Shown: one piece after another, positions 1 to 13,100 of the stretch
Numbering within the stretch: the first letter of the stretch is position 1
Layout: every line of letters begins with the position of its first letter
Origin: Leguminivora glycinivorella
Lineage: Eukaryota > Arthropoda > Insecta > Lepidoptera > Tortricidae
Assembly (NCBI RefSeq): GCF_023078275.1
Contig: NC_062982.1
Coordinates: forward strand, 3,484,501-3,548,500
Direction of reading: 5' to 3'
Length of the DNA stretch: 64,000 nt
Program-made: the position numbers and the translations under genes
The notes under the pieces: generated by a model
What the model saw: only the letters and a program-made list of their open reading frames with translations
The model's database searches: none
What the model was told of the DNA's origin: nothing

Positions 1-3000
1 ATATAAGTTTTGATGAGCCGTTTTCTAATTTTACGCGATATCTTGGCGGTGAAAATATGTTTTTTATTATTATAAGCTTTTTTAGCCATAGCTATATATT
101 GTTTTTAAGTACTTGATTTTTTTAAATATTATTACAGGATTTTATTTAAAATTTCATTAGGTTGCGCGAGTTTACGTATTGTGGACGCTGTCATGTGTCA
201 AAAAGAGGTTCTTACAAATCTGGGACAATAAGAGTACTATCGTACAGTTAGGCCACTCCCGCTCCCCGCTGGTTACCTCACAGTTACCGCCTGTCAAAAA
301 CGCGAACATTCGACCTGTCATATGTCACTCATACAAGCATGGTACGCGTTCACCTACACGAGCTTAGACTGTGTGCGTAGGAACGCGCCTCTTTCATATA
401 TTTGATCGCCAGTGTCCGAGGTGTGGTTTACATATGAATACGTTTGTGATAATTGGGATATAAGAAATATGGAGTTTGTATTCCGCTCGTGACTGTTATA
501 ATAAACGTCAAATTTAATAAGTGTAGTAACCACATATTTCATATGAGAAGTGTCTTTTCAAAAGGACTTATTTTTGAAATAAAACTGCCTGTGTGGTGAC
601 GGGTTAAGAATTTCACCACCCCCTTTCTTCCCGTGGGTGTCGTAGAAGGCGACTATGGGATATGGGTTAATTTGTGGCGTAGGCGAGAGGCTGGCAACCT
701 GTCACTGCAATGTCACAGTTTCGTTTTTTTTCAACCCCTTATTTGCCAAGAGTGGCACTGAAGCTTTAGTTAGTTTCATGTGTTCTGCCTTCCCCTTTAT
801 GGGATACAGGCGTGATTGTATGATTGTATGATTGTAAAACTATGGAAACGGATTATATTACCTTGTATAGGTTGGCCTGGACGCCCTTATCGAAGTTGAC
901 AAGCTCCATCCACCCGCCTCTTAGACCACACTCGCCCATGTAACCTGCAAATAACAAAAGGAAAAATTACAATTTTATTGGATCTGGCCCCACCAATAGC
1001 ACATCTCGGACACTGGCGATCAAATATATGAAAGAGGTGCGTTTCTAGCACACATTCTAAGCACGTGTAGGTGAACGCGTACCATGCTTGTATAAGTGAG
1101 ATATGACAGGTTGACTGTTCGCGTTTTTGACAGGCGGTAACTGTGAGGTAACCGAGAGGGGGTGGGCGGCGCTTAAAGCCCGGGGAAAAAAATTAAGAAA
1201 TTAAATTAAAATTATTTATTTATTTATTATGTAAGGCCATTTTATTTGTGTGATGAGCACATATATTTATTTTATTCTTGAGTCACGGCTGTTTTCTGTA
1301 TAAGTGTTTGTATATTATTCATATCGTTTTCTGAGTACCCTACTCACTTAGTCAATCCGTTCAATGTATGACGTATACAGAGTGGGGCCTGTAACAAAGG
1401 CGAAGAATTAAACTGTAGGCTATTCTCCTTATACTGATCAACATTTGTTCAGTGACTTTTAAAAACTATGAAGATTTTAAATTTTTAATTTTTCATACAA
1501 AATAAATATTAGCTTCAATGTACGCCATTATTGTTGTCATTGACGTTGTCTGTCACACTTTAGACTTAACAGAATTCGCAATACATTACCTCTTAGAAAA
1601 AACTTTCAAGGGTGATAAAAATCAAAACACAAGTTATTTTTAAAAGTCGCCGAACAAATGTTGATCAGTATAAGGAGCACAGATGTCATATATACCATAG
1701 ATCAAGCAAACGTATCTACTTAGCGTGTCAAATGAACTCAGTGAAATCCACTGAGTTGTCAGTCTTTACTCGCAGCTTGCAGCTTTCGGGCGTCAATTTT
1801 TGTAAGTTGAAGTCAACCAAAACATAAAAAATGCCTCGTTACGTGATATTCAATTGCAACAACACAAAAATTATGAACAATCAAGAGTCTGAGACATATT
1901 TAAAATTACAGGCAAGAATCAACTTCAGTACAAAATTTGACACGCTCGGCCCCTATACAAATATATGAATTTGTTTCTTCTATCTAAATTAAGTTCTGTG
2001 ATAAGGAGAATAGCCTAGAGTTCAATTGTTCGCCTTTGTTACAGGCCCCACTCTGTATAATATTTATCTATGTATTATATGGAAAAGCCGACAAAATGAG
2101 GACAGCAACAGTCGTGCATGTAACTACTGTAGTGTGGTAATATGCCAGTATGAAACATACCTTTGCTGATAGACATGAATGAAGCCAATTCTAGTTCATG
2201 CGTGTAGGGGGCTCCCAGTTCTCTCAACACCTGAAAATAGTTATTTGTTATACAAGGGTGCAAAGTTGTATTTTAACGCCGAGTGTGGAATTGAAAAACG
2301 AGCAAGTGAAAGGATTCTAGTTGAACCACGATTGAGTGGTTCGAGAATAGAATCCTGAACTTGCGAGTTTTTTAACACACGAGAAGTAAAATAAATTTGC
2401 ACCCGAGTGTAACACAAAACTTTTCCCCTCACTATAGCGAAGGAAACTACAACGCAAAAAATGCGTTTATCACTGCTTCCAGTAGTTCCACAGGTGGTAA
2501 ATCATCTTTATTACTAGATTCACCTACTTTTATCAATTTTAAAACAGTTAATTTGACTTTATTCAGGGTCAAATTACTTTACCCACTAGTGGATAATATG
2601 CGTTTTTACGCGCTGGTATTAAAGAACAAAACACCTGTTTCCGAGCTAGTGAGGGGAAAATAAAATTAAGTTACATCAAAGACGTATATAACTCTGTATA
2701 GACCAAAGAGGATCGAGTATTATAGAGAGTTACTGTCGAAGTAAAATGTGTAATCACAGTGCATAGACTGCCATTTCTTGACACAGGCTTAAAACTTTTG
2801 AACCTCAGTTTTGACAATTTGGCCCATAATTATACTTAGCTTGATATGTTTTAAAATGTCAAATATTAATATTAGCGCTATCTAGCTCAGCGTACCCGAA
2901 AGGTGTAATGCCATCTAGGCCACCGTACCTTCATCGAGGTTTAAAAGTTTTAAGCTTGTGTCGAGAGATGGCAGTCGATGCACTATGATTACATATTTCT

Positions 3001-6000
3001 TTGACAGTAACTATCTATAATTTTTGATCCTCTTTGATACACATCGAGTTAAGAATATGGACAAAATTGTTAAAACTGAGGTTCAAAGGTTTTAAGCTTG
3101 TGTCGAGAGATGGCAGTTTATACACTGTGACTGCACAGTCATCATACTTTGACAGTAATTCTCTAATCATCTAATGATACTCTGGTTGTAGCTTAGTTGA
3201 TATGGGGCGATATTTAACATAATAGGCTACTAGACTCGTATCGAATTTAGCACATCAATTTTTTGTTTTCTGTAGTATTTGACTTAAGAAATCAATATTT
3301 ATAGCTTGCGGGGATTAAAAGTGCGTGATGACTGCGTATTTTTAATTAAAGATGTGTGTATGTTTTTTTTTAATTATGGACTCCGAAAACGGTGTTGGCC
3401 AATGAAGTGACGTCACATAATTCAAATCAACTATGGAAATTAGAGGTACTAATCTAATCTCCATAGAAGTAACCTCTATTGTATTAAAATTCATAGTCGT
3501 TGCTAGGCTGTGACAATGTCAAATATTTTTTCTAAATCGACTTACGTCATGTCATAGATATGTCATGTCATAGATATTCTATAGATTAATATGGCTGATG
3601 TTGTTTTTGCCTGATCACGTAAAATATCACGGCAAACTTAAAATTATTTTTTTGCGGGTTTTTAAGTCGTAATATAATATGGTACTATTTTTTTATTTTA
3701 TTTAATTAGACAGTAATTAATATTATAAGATATACTTTGAAAAAGGGTCAAGTAGCCTATACGATAGGTATAATAAAACAGGTTTACTTTTTTGAACGAG
3801 AAGAACTTGCTGCCCTCAGCATAAATGTTGTCCTGGTACACTTCGTCGGCCAAAAGCAGGAGATTATGTCGGTGAGCGAATTTGATGATCGTCTCGATGT
3901 TGGAACGGGTTAGGACCTGAAACGAAAACAATTACTTTTAAATTTCGATGGTCTAAGAAGGAAAAACCACATACCAATATTATAAATGGGAAAGTGTGTG
4001 TGTCTGTTTGTTTGTCCGGCTTTCACAGCAAAACGGATCGCCGAATTAACGTGAATTTTTAACTAGAGATAGTTGAAGGGAGGGAGACTGACATAGGTTA
4101 CTTTTGTCCCTTTCTAGCCCAATGCCCTTTCTTGCTCCGCTTTATCCAATGCCCAAGCGTTATGGGTGATTCTAAGTTAAGAGGTACTTTCGACGGCACT
4201 GACAAAAAAATATATTTTTTCAAGATAATACTTCATAATAACATATTTATTTTATAAAACTAAATGTTTTCTACCTGGGCACTCAAAATTATTACAGAAA
4301 TTCATGTAAATTAGTCACAATCAGCTCTAATGTAGGAAAAATGTCTCTCCCCTGGCCTGTCCCCCAACCGAATTTATTTGTCAACAAGTAATTATGACTT
4401 TGTTAAAATTCACTTATTCACAATCATTTGTTTAAATACTAATATATATAACAATAACCACTGTAAATGTTGAATATATTGTTACGTTTATTTATGAATT
4501 GCGTACGAGAAACACTTTTACAGCTATTTTTGATTTTCATCGAAAATGTATCTCCCCTGGCGTATCAAAAAAGCCAGGGGAGATACTTTTGTACTAGTTT
4601 TGATTATTTTTATTTCCGTTTTCTCTTAACCTTTGTTTAGCGTTGTACCTATTTTTATTTTAGCTTTACGATAGAAGGTTTTCTTTCCAGAAAAACGCAA
4701 CTATTAAGAAAAAAAACCGGCCAAGTGCGAGTCGGGCTCGCGCACAAAGGGTTCCGTAGCAGCAAATATAATAAACTTATTATGTCAATTATCTCAAAAA
4801 CTATAAGAGATACTTTGATCAAACCAAAAATCGTTGAAAGAGTTAATTAGCATGCATCACCTCTATTTTTTTTAGAATTTTATACCCCGTAGTTATAAAA
4901 ATAGAGGGGGGGGACATACTTTTTACGACTTTGAGAGCTGATATCTCAAAAACCGTTCACTTTAAGAAAAATGTTTTTTAGAAAACTTTATATCATTTTA
5001 AAAGACCTTTCCATTGATACCCCACACGGGTATGTACATCGAAAAAAAAATTTTCATCCCTCAGTTACATGTATGGGGGGCCCCACCCCCAATTCTTTTT
5101 TTTACTATTTAGTGTCATAATTTTGTAGCGGTTCATACAACACATATTCCCATCAAATTTCATCACTGTAGTACTTATAGTTTCCGAGTAAATCGGCTGT
5201 GACAGACGGACAGACGGACAGACGGACAGACGGACATGACGAAACTATAAGGGTTCCGTTTTTGCCATTTTGGCTACGGAACCCTAAAAAGAGGACACAT
5301 TCACATTCAACTTCATATGAAATTTTCGTGAAGCTGTTTAATAAAAAGGTTTAATACTGATATTAATAGGATAGGTTTTTGTTTACTTGTTGCCTATTGA
5401 TTGTACATTAAAATTATTTTTGTTTTAATGGATAATATGGAGAAGTGAAAAATAAGAAAACTCATTAAGGAATTATCACTTTTCTTGCTGTAAGAATGTT
5501 ATGAAATGTAAAGTCTGAGTATAAATAATCAATAATTATAATAAAAACAATAAATAGAGTTAATTCTTAAAAAATAAAACTAAATTTTTCATACAACTGT
5601 CTCTTCCCTGGTCACAAAGTATCCTCCCCTGTGCAACAGTATCTCCCCTGGACTGAGTATTTCCCCTGGTCGCTGATAAAACACGATAAAACAAATAAAT
5701 TGACTGGTCCTCTTTGTAAACACTTCAAATTGGCAGTTTTAACTAATACAAATAGACAAATAGGTAAAAAACAACAAAAAAGTTGGCGCCGTCTCTCCAT
5801 ACAACGTATTACCTCTTAACTTAGAATCACCCTTATATTTTCGTCTAAATAGTAGCAGAGTTTTGTGATTGTACTCTTCTAATTCAATAAATATGAAATC
5901 GATATCTATACGAGTACATACTTGTCCTGTAAGATTCCCCGGGTTGATAACAGCGATGGCTCTCACATTAGTCCTTAGCACTTTTCAATGCCCTTAAAAG

Positions 6001-9000
6001 TTCCGCTTTATCTAGCGCCCAAGCGTTATCTTCGTCTAAATTTGACGACCGGTCTGGCTCAGTCGGTAGTGACCCTGTCTGCTAAGCCGCGGTCCTGGGT
6101 TCGAATCCCGGTAAGGGCATTTATTTGTGTGATGAGCACAGATATTTGTTCCTGAGTCATGGATGTTTTCTATGTATATAAGTATGTATTTATCTATTTA
6201 AGTATGTATATCGTCGCTTAGCACCCATAGTACAAGCTTTGCTTAGTTTGGGGCTAAGTTGATCTGTGTAAGGTGTCCCCAATATTTTTTTTTTTTTTTA
6301 TATTAACCAACTTGGGTACTCTACTGCTCTAACTTATACAATATGAAAAGGATGTATATACCTGTCCTGTAGGGTTCCCAGGGTTGATAACAGCGATAGC
6401 TCTAACATTACAGTCCTTCGCACTTTTCAAGGACCTTTCGAGCTCCGCTTCGTCCAAAGCCCAAGCGTTGTCTTCGTCTAAGTAGTAACCGACTTGGGTT
6501 AGACCGTATTCAGCTAGTGAGGCTGAGTAGAGTGGGTACTGTGGGATTGGAATGAGTACACCTGAAAAAAAAAGAAATTGGGTAAGTAATTTTAGAACTA
6601 CAGGCAGGGGCGGCTCACTCCGCGATACTTTCGACGAGCTAATAGTACCGCGAACTCGCGGCCCATTCAGTGGTGACAACCTTAGAGCCGCGCTTTATAA
6701 TTCAATGTCGGCTGCTCGCGTGCGGTCCGTTTGCTAATGTAGGTAAGAATTTAGAATGGCGGCATTTTGTGAACATCAAAGGAGTGAGCCTTCTGTACTT
6801 GTACTATTATATATTCTGTGCTACAGGTGTATGGACCATTAGAGTTGTTTAAAAGTACTAAACATGCTACTAAATTAAATTTATATTCAATCAAGAAATA
6901 AAAGAGTAATTCAAACTAAACTACTTAAACAATATTACTAACGTTTCTGAACGATTAAAAGTGGTTAAAGGAGGTGTATAATGAAGCCTAATGAGCGTTA
7001 GCTGCCGCTCTGCTTGGTGGACGCAAATAGCAAAATAATTGTCATATCCACTAAAATACGAAATTATCAAACTACAGCAAATTTATATATTTATTTATAA
7101 AATATTGAAAAGACATGAATAGCAAAATTAGACACGAATTTTGAAGGAGACAAACGGTCACACATATTCAGCATGCAAATTTCTATTTTAATCTTATAAA
7201 TTATACATTATACTATAATCAATGGAAAACGTTAATACTCCACTTCAAATAAACAATGTAAATTCATGTGTGGAGTGTTAAAACATGCACGTTGAAGGTC
7301 ACATAGTAATTGCTTGGTTAACTGACTCATTTGTTTGAATACCAATGAGATAGACATGCGTTTTGTCGTTTTAACATACTAATAATATACACACACATTA
7401 TATATGTGTGCTGAATGGCCGCCGCGTCGCTCGAATCTTTATGTATTCGGGAGAAAGGAACAGAAAAACACATTTGTTACAGAAGCGAGATAAAACACTC
7501 ACCTGAAGGTTTTCCTCCCAAATCGTTACATAGTAATTAAAGTACATTCTTGATGCCATTGACATTCGAAGCGCCGCCAGTAAGGACGATGTCGTCCCAT
7601 TTGGCTGGGTGGCCGTCGCGTCGCTCGAATCTCGATTCAAGAGACAAGGACAGAAAGACACATTTCTTGTTATAGAAGCGAGGTAAAACACTCACCTGAA
7701 GGTTTTCCTCCCAAATCGTTACATAGTAATTGAAGTACATTCTTGATGCCATTCGAAGCGCCACCAGTATGGACGATGTCGTCCCATTTGGCTGGGTGGC
7801 CGTCGCGTCGCTCGAATCTCGATTCAAGAGATAAGGACAGAAAGACACATTTCTTGTCACAGAAGCGAGATAAAACACTCACCTGAAGGTTTTCCTCCCA
7901 AATCGTTACATAGTAATTGAAGTACATTCTTGATGCCATTCGAAGCGCCACCAGTAAGGACGATGTCGTCCCATTTGGCTGGGTGGCCGTCGCGTCGTTC
8001 GAATCTCGATTCAAGAGACAAGGACAGAAAGACACATTTCTTGTCACAGAAGCGAGATAAAACACTTCCCTTGTGAGCAAAATGCTGGCGGGGGAGGTAC
8101 CGACAGGTATCACGGACATCTTGTACGGTGCCAATTTATGCGCGCTTCTAAAAAAGGACGGTGGTATACGTCCCATTGCTGTTGGGACCACTTTTCGTCG
8201 TTTGGCTGCGAAAGTTGCCTGTCGTTCTCACTTGGACGGGCTTGGCAAGGAGTTCAGTCCCATTCAGTTGGGGTTTGGCGCGAGAAGTGGTTGTGAAGCT
8301 GCTGTCCACGCAGTCCGGACGTATACGGAGCGTCTGGGGAGTGGAGTGCTATTGAAAGTAGATGTGGCAAACGCGTTTAACTCTGTTGATAGAGGCACCC
8401 TCCTAACGCAAGTCCGGGAGAAGATGCCCAGGGTATACAAATTTGTATGGCAGTGCTACAGTTCCCCGACTAAGCTGTTATTTAAGTCGAATCTTTTGGC
8501 CTCATCTGTCGGGTGTCAGCAGGGTGATCCCTTGGCTCCTGCAATCTTTAGCCTCGCCATCCATCCTGTTATAAAGAACCTCAAATCAAGTCTGAATGTG
8601 TGGTACCTAGATGATGGGACGCTGGGGGGTGATGCGGATACCGTATTGTGTGACTTACGGAGGTTAACGTCCGATTTTGCTTCCATTGGTCTTTCTCTGA
8701 ATTTCACGAAGTGTGAACTTTTCGTTTCTAGTGCTAACCTGGACAAGGAAAGTATAGTCGAGAAGTTCAAAGAAGTGGCTCCGGGAATAAGTGTTGTGGA
8801 TGAGAGGTCGCTTAATCTCCTGGGGTGTCCCGTTTTGGACCAGTCTTTTGAGGATTATGTGGAGGGTAAAATTCAGAACTTCAAGTCTGTTTCGGATCGC
8901 TTACTGGAGATTAATGTTCATACGGCTTACACCATTTTTCGATATTGCCTGTTTGTCCCAAAGTTCACGTATGTTCTTCGGTGTAGTCATTTCTGGAAGT

Positions 9001-10107
9001 TCCCTAATCTTCTCTTGAAGTTGGACGAGTTGTTAAAGGATTCTCTGGTGTTGATCCTTAATGTGTCTCTTGATTCGAGGTCTTGGAGTCAGGCTACTCT
9101 GCCTATAAGATTTGGCGGTTTGGGAATCCGGAGTATCTCCAGTGTGGCGTTGCCTGCTTTCTTGGCGTCAGTGCATAGCGCGCACGGTTTAGTAGGAGGA
9201 ATTTTGGGTTCATCTTTTGATGACCTAGAACCTTCGCACCTCGCTGAGGCCAGGAGTGCATGGACATTGTCTTGCCCCAACGACTTGCCTTCTAATCTTT
9301 GCTCGCAGAGGCAGTGGGACGAGCCGCTTTGCCAGTTAGTACGGAATAATCTTCTTGATACGTCATCAAGCTTGGCTGAGCGTGCTCGTCTCTTGGCTGC
9401 TGCAGAGTGGGAATCAGGTCAGTGGTTGTTGGCCCTGCCATCTCCGTCTTTGGGTACGCTTCTGGACAACGTCACTTTTCGGCTGGCCGCCAGTTTGCGG
9501 GTAGGGGCAGTGACAAATGTGCCGCATCACTGCCAATGTGGCTCTACGGTGGACACCCTTGGTCATCATGGCCTTTCGTGTAGCAGGAGTGCGGGTCGGA
9601 TTCCTCGTCATGCTAGTTTAAATGACATCATCCGAAGGGCTCTTGTCAGTGTGAAGGTACCGGCCATTCTGGAACCTGTTGGTCTGGCAAGAGATGATGG
9701 CAAGAGGCCCGACGGCATGACGTTGGTGCCGTGGTCCATGGGGAGGCCTCTGGTTTGGGATGCGACGTGCGTCGACACTTTCGCCGTTTCCCATTTGCCG
9801 GGCACTAGCGCTCTTGCTGGTCGTGCGGCGTCTACTGCCGAAGACCGTAAACGTCGCAAGTACGATACGCTGGGCAGTGGGTATATTTTTGAGGCGTTTG
9901 CGGTCGAAACGATGGGACCTTGGGGGCCCGGGGCTCGGCGCCTCTATAAAGATTTGGCGTCTCGTTTGGTAGATGTGACGGGTGACAAAAGGGCTGGCCA
10001 GTATTTTGCTCAGAGAATAAGCATCGCCATTCAGCGAGGCAATGCGGCCAGCCTTTTGGGCACGCTGCCTGTTGGTGGCGACTTGCAGGGTGTTTTTGAG
10101 TTGTAGG

Positions 10108-10138
<31 letters not shown>

Positions 10139-13100
10139 TTTTAGTATGTACTTTTAGGTTTAGTTTATTGACGATGCATGTTGCGGATTTTCCATTGTCT
10201 TACTTTTTGACGAAGCTTGTAGCTAATAAGGGATTTTGTATTCAGTTGACGAAGCCTGCGTTGCGGATTTGAGAATATGGTCTCTGAATAAATTATTCTC
10301 ATTAAGTTTGATAAAACACTCACCTGAAGGTTTTCCTCCCAAATCGTTCGAAGCGCTGCCAGTAAGGACGATGTCGTCCCATTTGGCTGGGTGGCCGTCG
10401 CGTCGTTCGAATCTCGATTCAAGAGACAAGGACAGAAAGACACATTTCTTGTCACAGAAGCGAGATAAAACACTCACCTGAAGGTTTTCCTCCCAAATCG
10501 TTACATAGTAGTTGAAGTACATTCTTGATGCCATTTGAAGCACCGCCAGTAAGGACGATGTCGTCCCATTTGGCTGGGTGGCCGTCGCGTCGCTCGATAT
10601 ATTCGGCGACATGTCGTCGGATCAGTTCGATCCCGTGTGATGCAGTGTAGGAGCCGACGGATTGACCACTGGAATTTAAAAAATGTATTTTAGTAGATCA
10701 GTAGTGTTTGAGCTGCAGCAAATAGACAAATGTAATAGGGTTGGTAGGTAAAAGCATTGTAGAGGATAGTTTTCTGTCAATACGAGTAAGTACCTATTAA
10801 GAATTAGACAATGAATTCTCTAGTGTATTCAATACGCAACGATTGTTTAATACGACCTGCAAACAAAAATAATATACATAGTATCAAGTTGTGTCACTCA
10901 CGGTGACGTATGCCTTGATTCGTTAAATTTGGCACATTTGCGCGCCAACGTGAATGACACTATCTAGGACCGTATTGTACATACCCGCAACCTTCGAGGA
11001 TTTCTCTGGCGCGCTTTTTCACGTCGCTAGGAAAGTCGTATGTTTCGATGAGATCAGGGAACGAGACGCAAGCCAGCACCTGTCAAAGATATACAAATAA
11101 ATAAATAATAAATAAATAAATATTATAGGACATTTTTACCTGAGGCCCACGGTAAGCTCAAGAAGGCTTGTGTTGTGGGTACTCAGACAACGATATATAT
11201 AATATATAAATACTTATATACGTAGAAAACATCCATGACTCAGGAACAAATATCTGTGCTCATCACACAAATAAATGCCCTTACCGGGATTCGAACCCGG
11301 GACCGCGGCGTAGCAGGCAGGGTCACTACCGACTGCGCCAGACCGGTCGTTTTCAAATTGATATTTTAGTAAAGTTGTCAAGACGCGGGTTCGAGCACTG
11401 GTGGCCTAGCGGTAAGAGCGTGCGACTTTCGATCCGGAGGTCGCGGGTTCAAACCCCGGCTCGTACCAATGAGTTTTTCGGAACTTATGTGCGAATTGTC
11501 ATTTGATATTTGCCAGTCGCTTTTCGGTGAAGGAAAACATCGTGAGGAAACCGGGCTAATTATCCATCCCATGAGCCGTGGCAAATGCCGGGATAACGCA
11601 AGGAGGATGATGATGTCAGGACGCGGGTTCAAACCCGGTTCGTATCAATGAGTCTTTTTATAGAGTCTGTGCGGAAACAAAAGAGCAACAGAAGGTATCG
11701 GGCACCATAAATTTCACGGTATACTCTTGGGTCGACACGTTCGTTTTTCGTCACGATCCCAAATTTGTCCGATTCTGCTTTCGTCAGCCATTCTTCATTC
11801 GTCAACTTAGACTGCAGTCATTATCGTCTTTGACCATAATGAGTTCAGTAATCAGTAATCAGTAATTCTTTATTGCTATCATAGGTACATAAGTTGGTAC
11901 ATTTCAGTAGGTATAGCACAGCTATGAACCCTGTAAGGGCACTGCAAATATAGTTCTTAATAACTTGTTGTTGACCTTTTTCTTATTTCGACTCAATTGT
12001 TTTTCGTCATTTCGTATTTGGTGATATTCTAAGTTTGTACCGACCTAAGGCTCCCCACAGACAGTCTTAAAAATTCATAATCTTAAAAAAAACTTGTATG
12101 CAATCTGACAGTTCAAACTGACACTGACAAGACACTGACAGATCTGAACTGTCAGATTGTATACAAGTTTTTTTTAAGATTATGAATTTTTAAGACTGTC
12201 TGTGGGGAGCCTATGACTACGAAAAAACACGAAAAACATAGATTTAACAGCGAACATGCCGAAAGAAAGTGACGAATAAAAAACGAGACGGATTAAGATA
12301 GAGATGAACAACGAAATTGACCGTAGTTGAGAAAGACCATCGACGACCGTGACGAATAAAGAATGGCTGACGAAAGCAGAATTTGACAAATTTAGGAACG
12401 TGACGAAAAACGATCGTGTCGACCCAAGGGTATACCAATTTCACGACTCTTCTCTTTCCGAACAAACTCTGATTTCAAATTTTGTTCAACGCACAGATAT
12501 GTATAGGAAGGAGAAAAACGGACATGCCAGGCTATTGAATACGCGGAATATGCCTGAACCCACTCACACTTGTGGATCTGGATAGACGACCCTATTGGGC
12601 TATAGCGCAATATATGCAGATCATTTCCATGTCTATGTCCGCTCTCTAGTATGCTCTAAGGTTCAACGCTCGTAAACACAATCGCATAAAACAATCGCGC
12701 GTTTTAGGGAATAGGGATAATAGGGATCATATTCGGAAGGGAACATTAACAGGACATCAAGGTCATACACATACAAACGTTCTATGTTACACGGTACCTA
12801 GTGAATGAACTAACCGCAGCCACACTGGCCTTGACATCGTCAAGCGGACATAATATATTGATATAATACATAACACGCGATTACAGTATCATGACTATGA
12901 CGATGCAGTTATCCTAGGTTCAAGGGTCGGCTCGGCTCTTTGTAGATGGTAAACTATCTTGAGACATATTCAGCTTTTGCCCGCGGCTTCGCTCGCGTTA
13001 GACAGAGACAAAAAGTAACCTTGTCACTTTCCCTCCCTTCAACTATCGGCACTTAAAAAATCACGTCAATTCGTCGCTCCGTTTTGCCGTGGAAGACGGA

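Larger units (their letters stand above)
4117..5862 (-). pseudogene. Second decayed exon-5 copy, interrupted by an inverted-repeat element
   Basis: 4117-4163 (CCGCTTTATCCAATGCCCAAGCG on the plus strand, given as positions 4139-4159) and 5837-5860 (TTTTCGTCTAAATAGTAG) are the two halves of an exon-5 fragment whose intact version reads the same across the gap. The halves are separated by a 1.67-kb element flanked by TTAT. The left end meets a LINE tail. It cannot encode a usable exon. Confidence 0.65.

Noticed and set aside
5195..5240. ACAGACGG tandem run as a possible CRISPR or minisatellite
   Set aside because: Uninterrupted short tandem repeat without spacers, inside a known interspersed repeat.
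6048..6120. Apparent tRNA gene with A and B boxes
   Set aside because: Lacks a proper acceptor-stem pairing and continues into the SINE body; it is the tRNA-derived head of a SINE.
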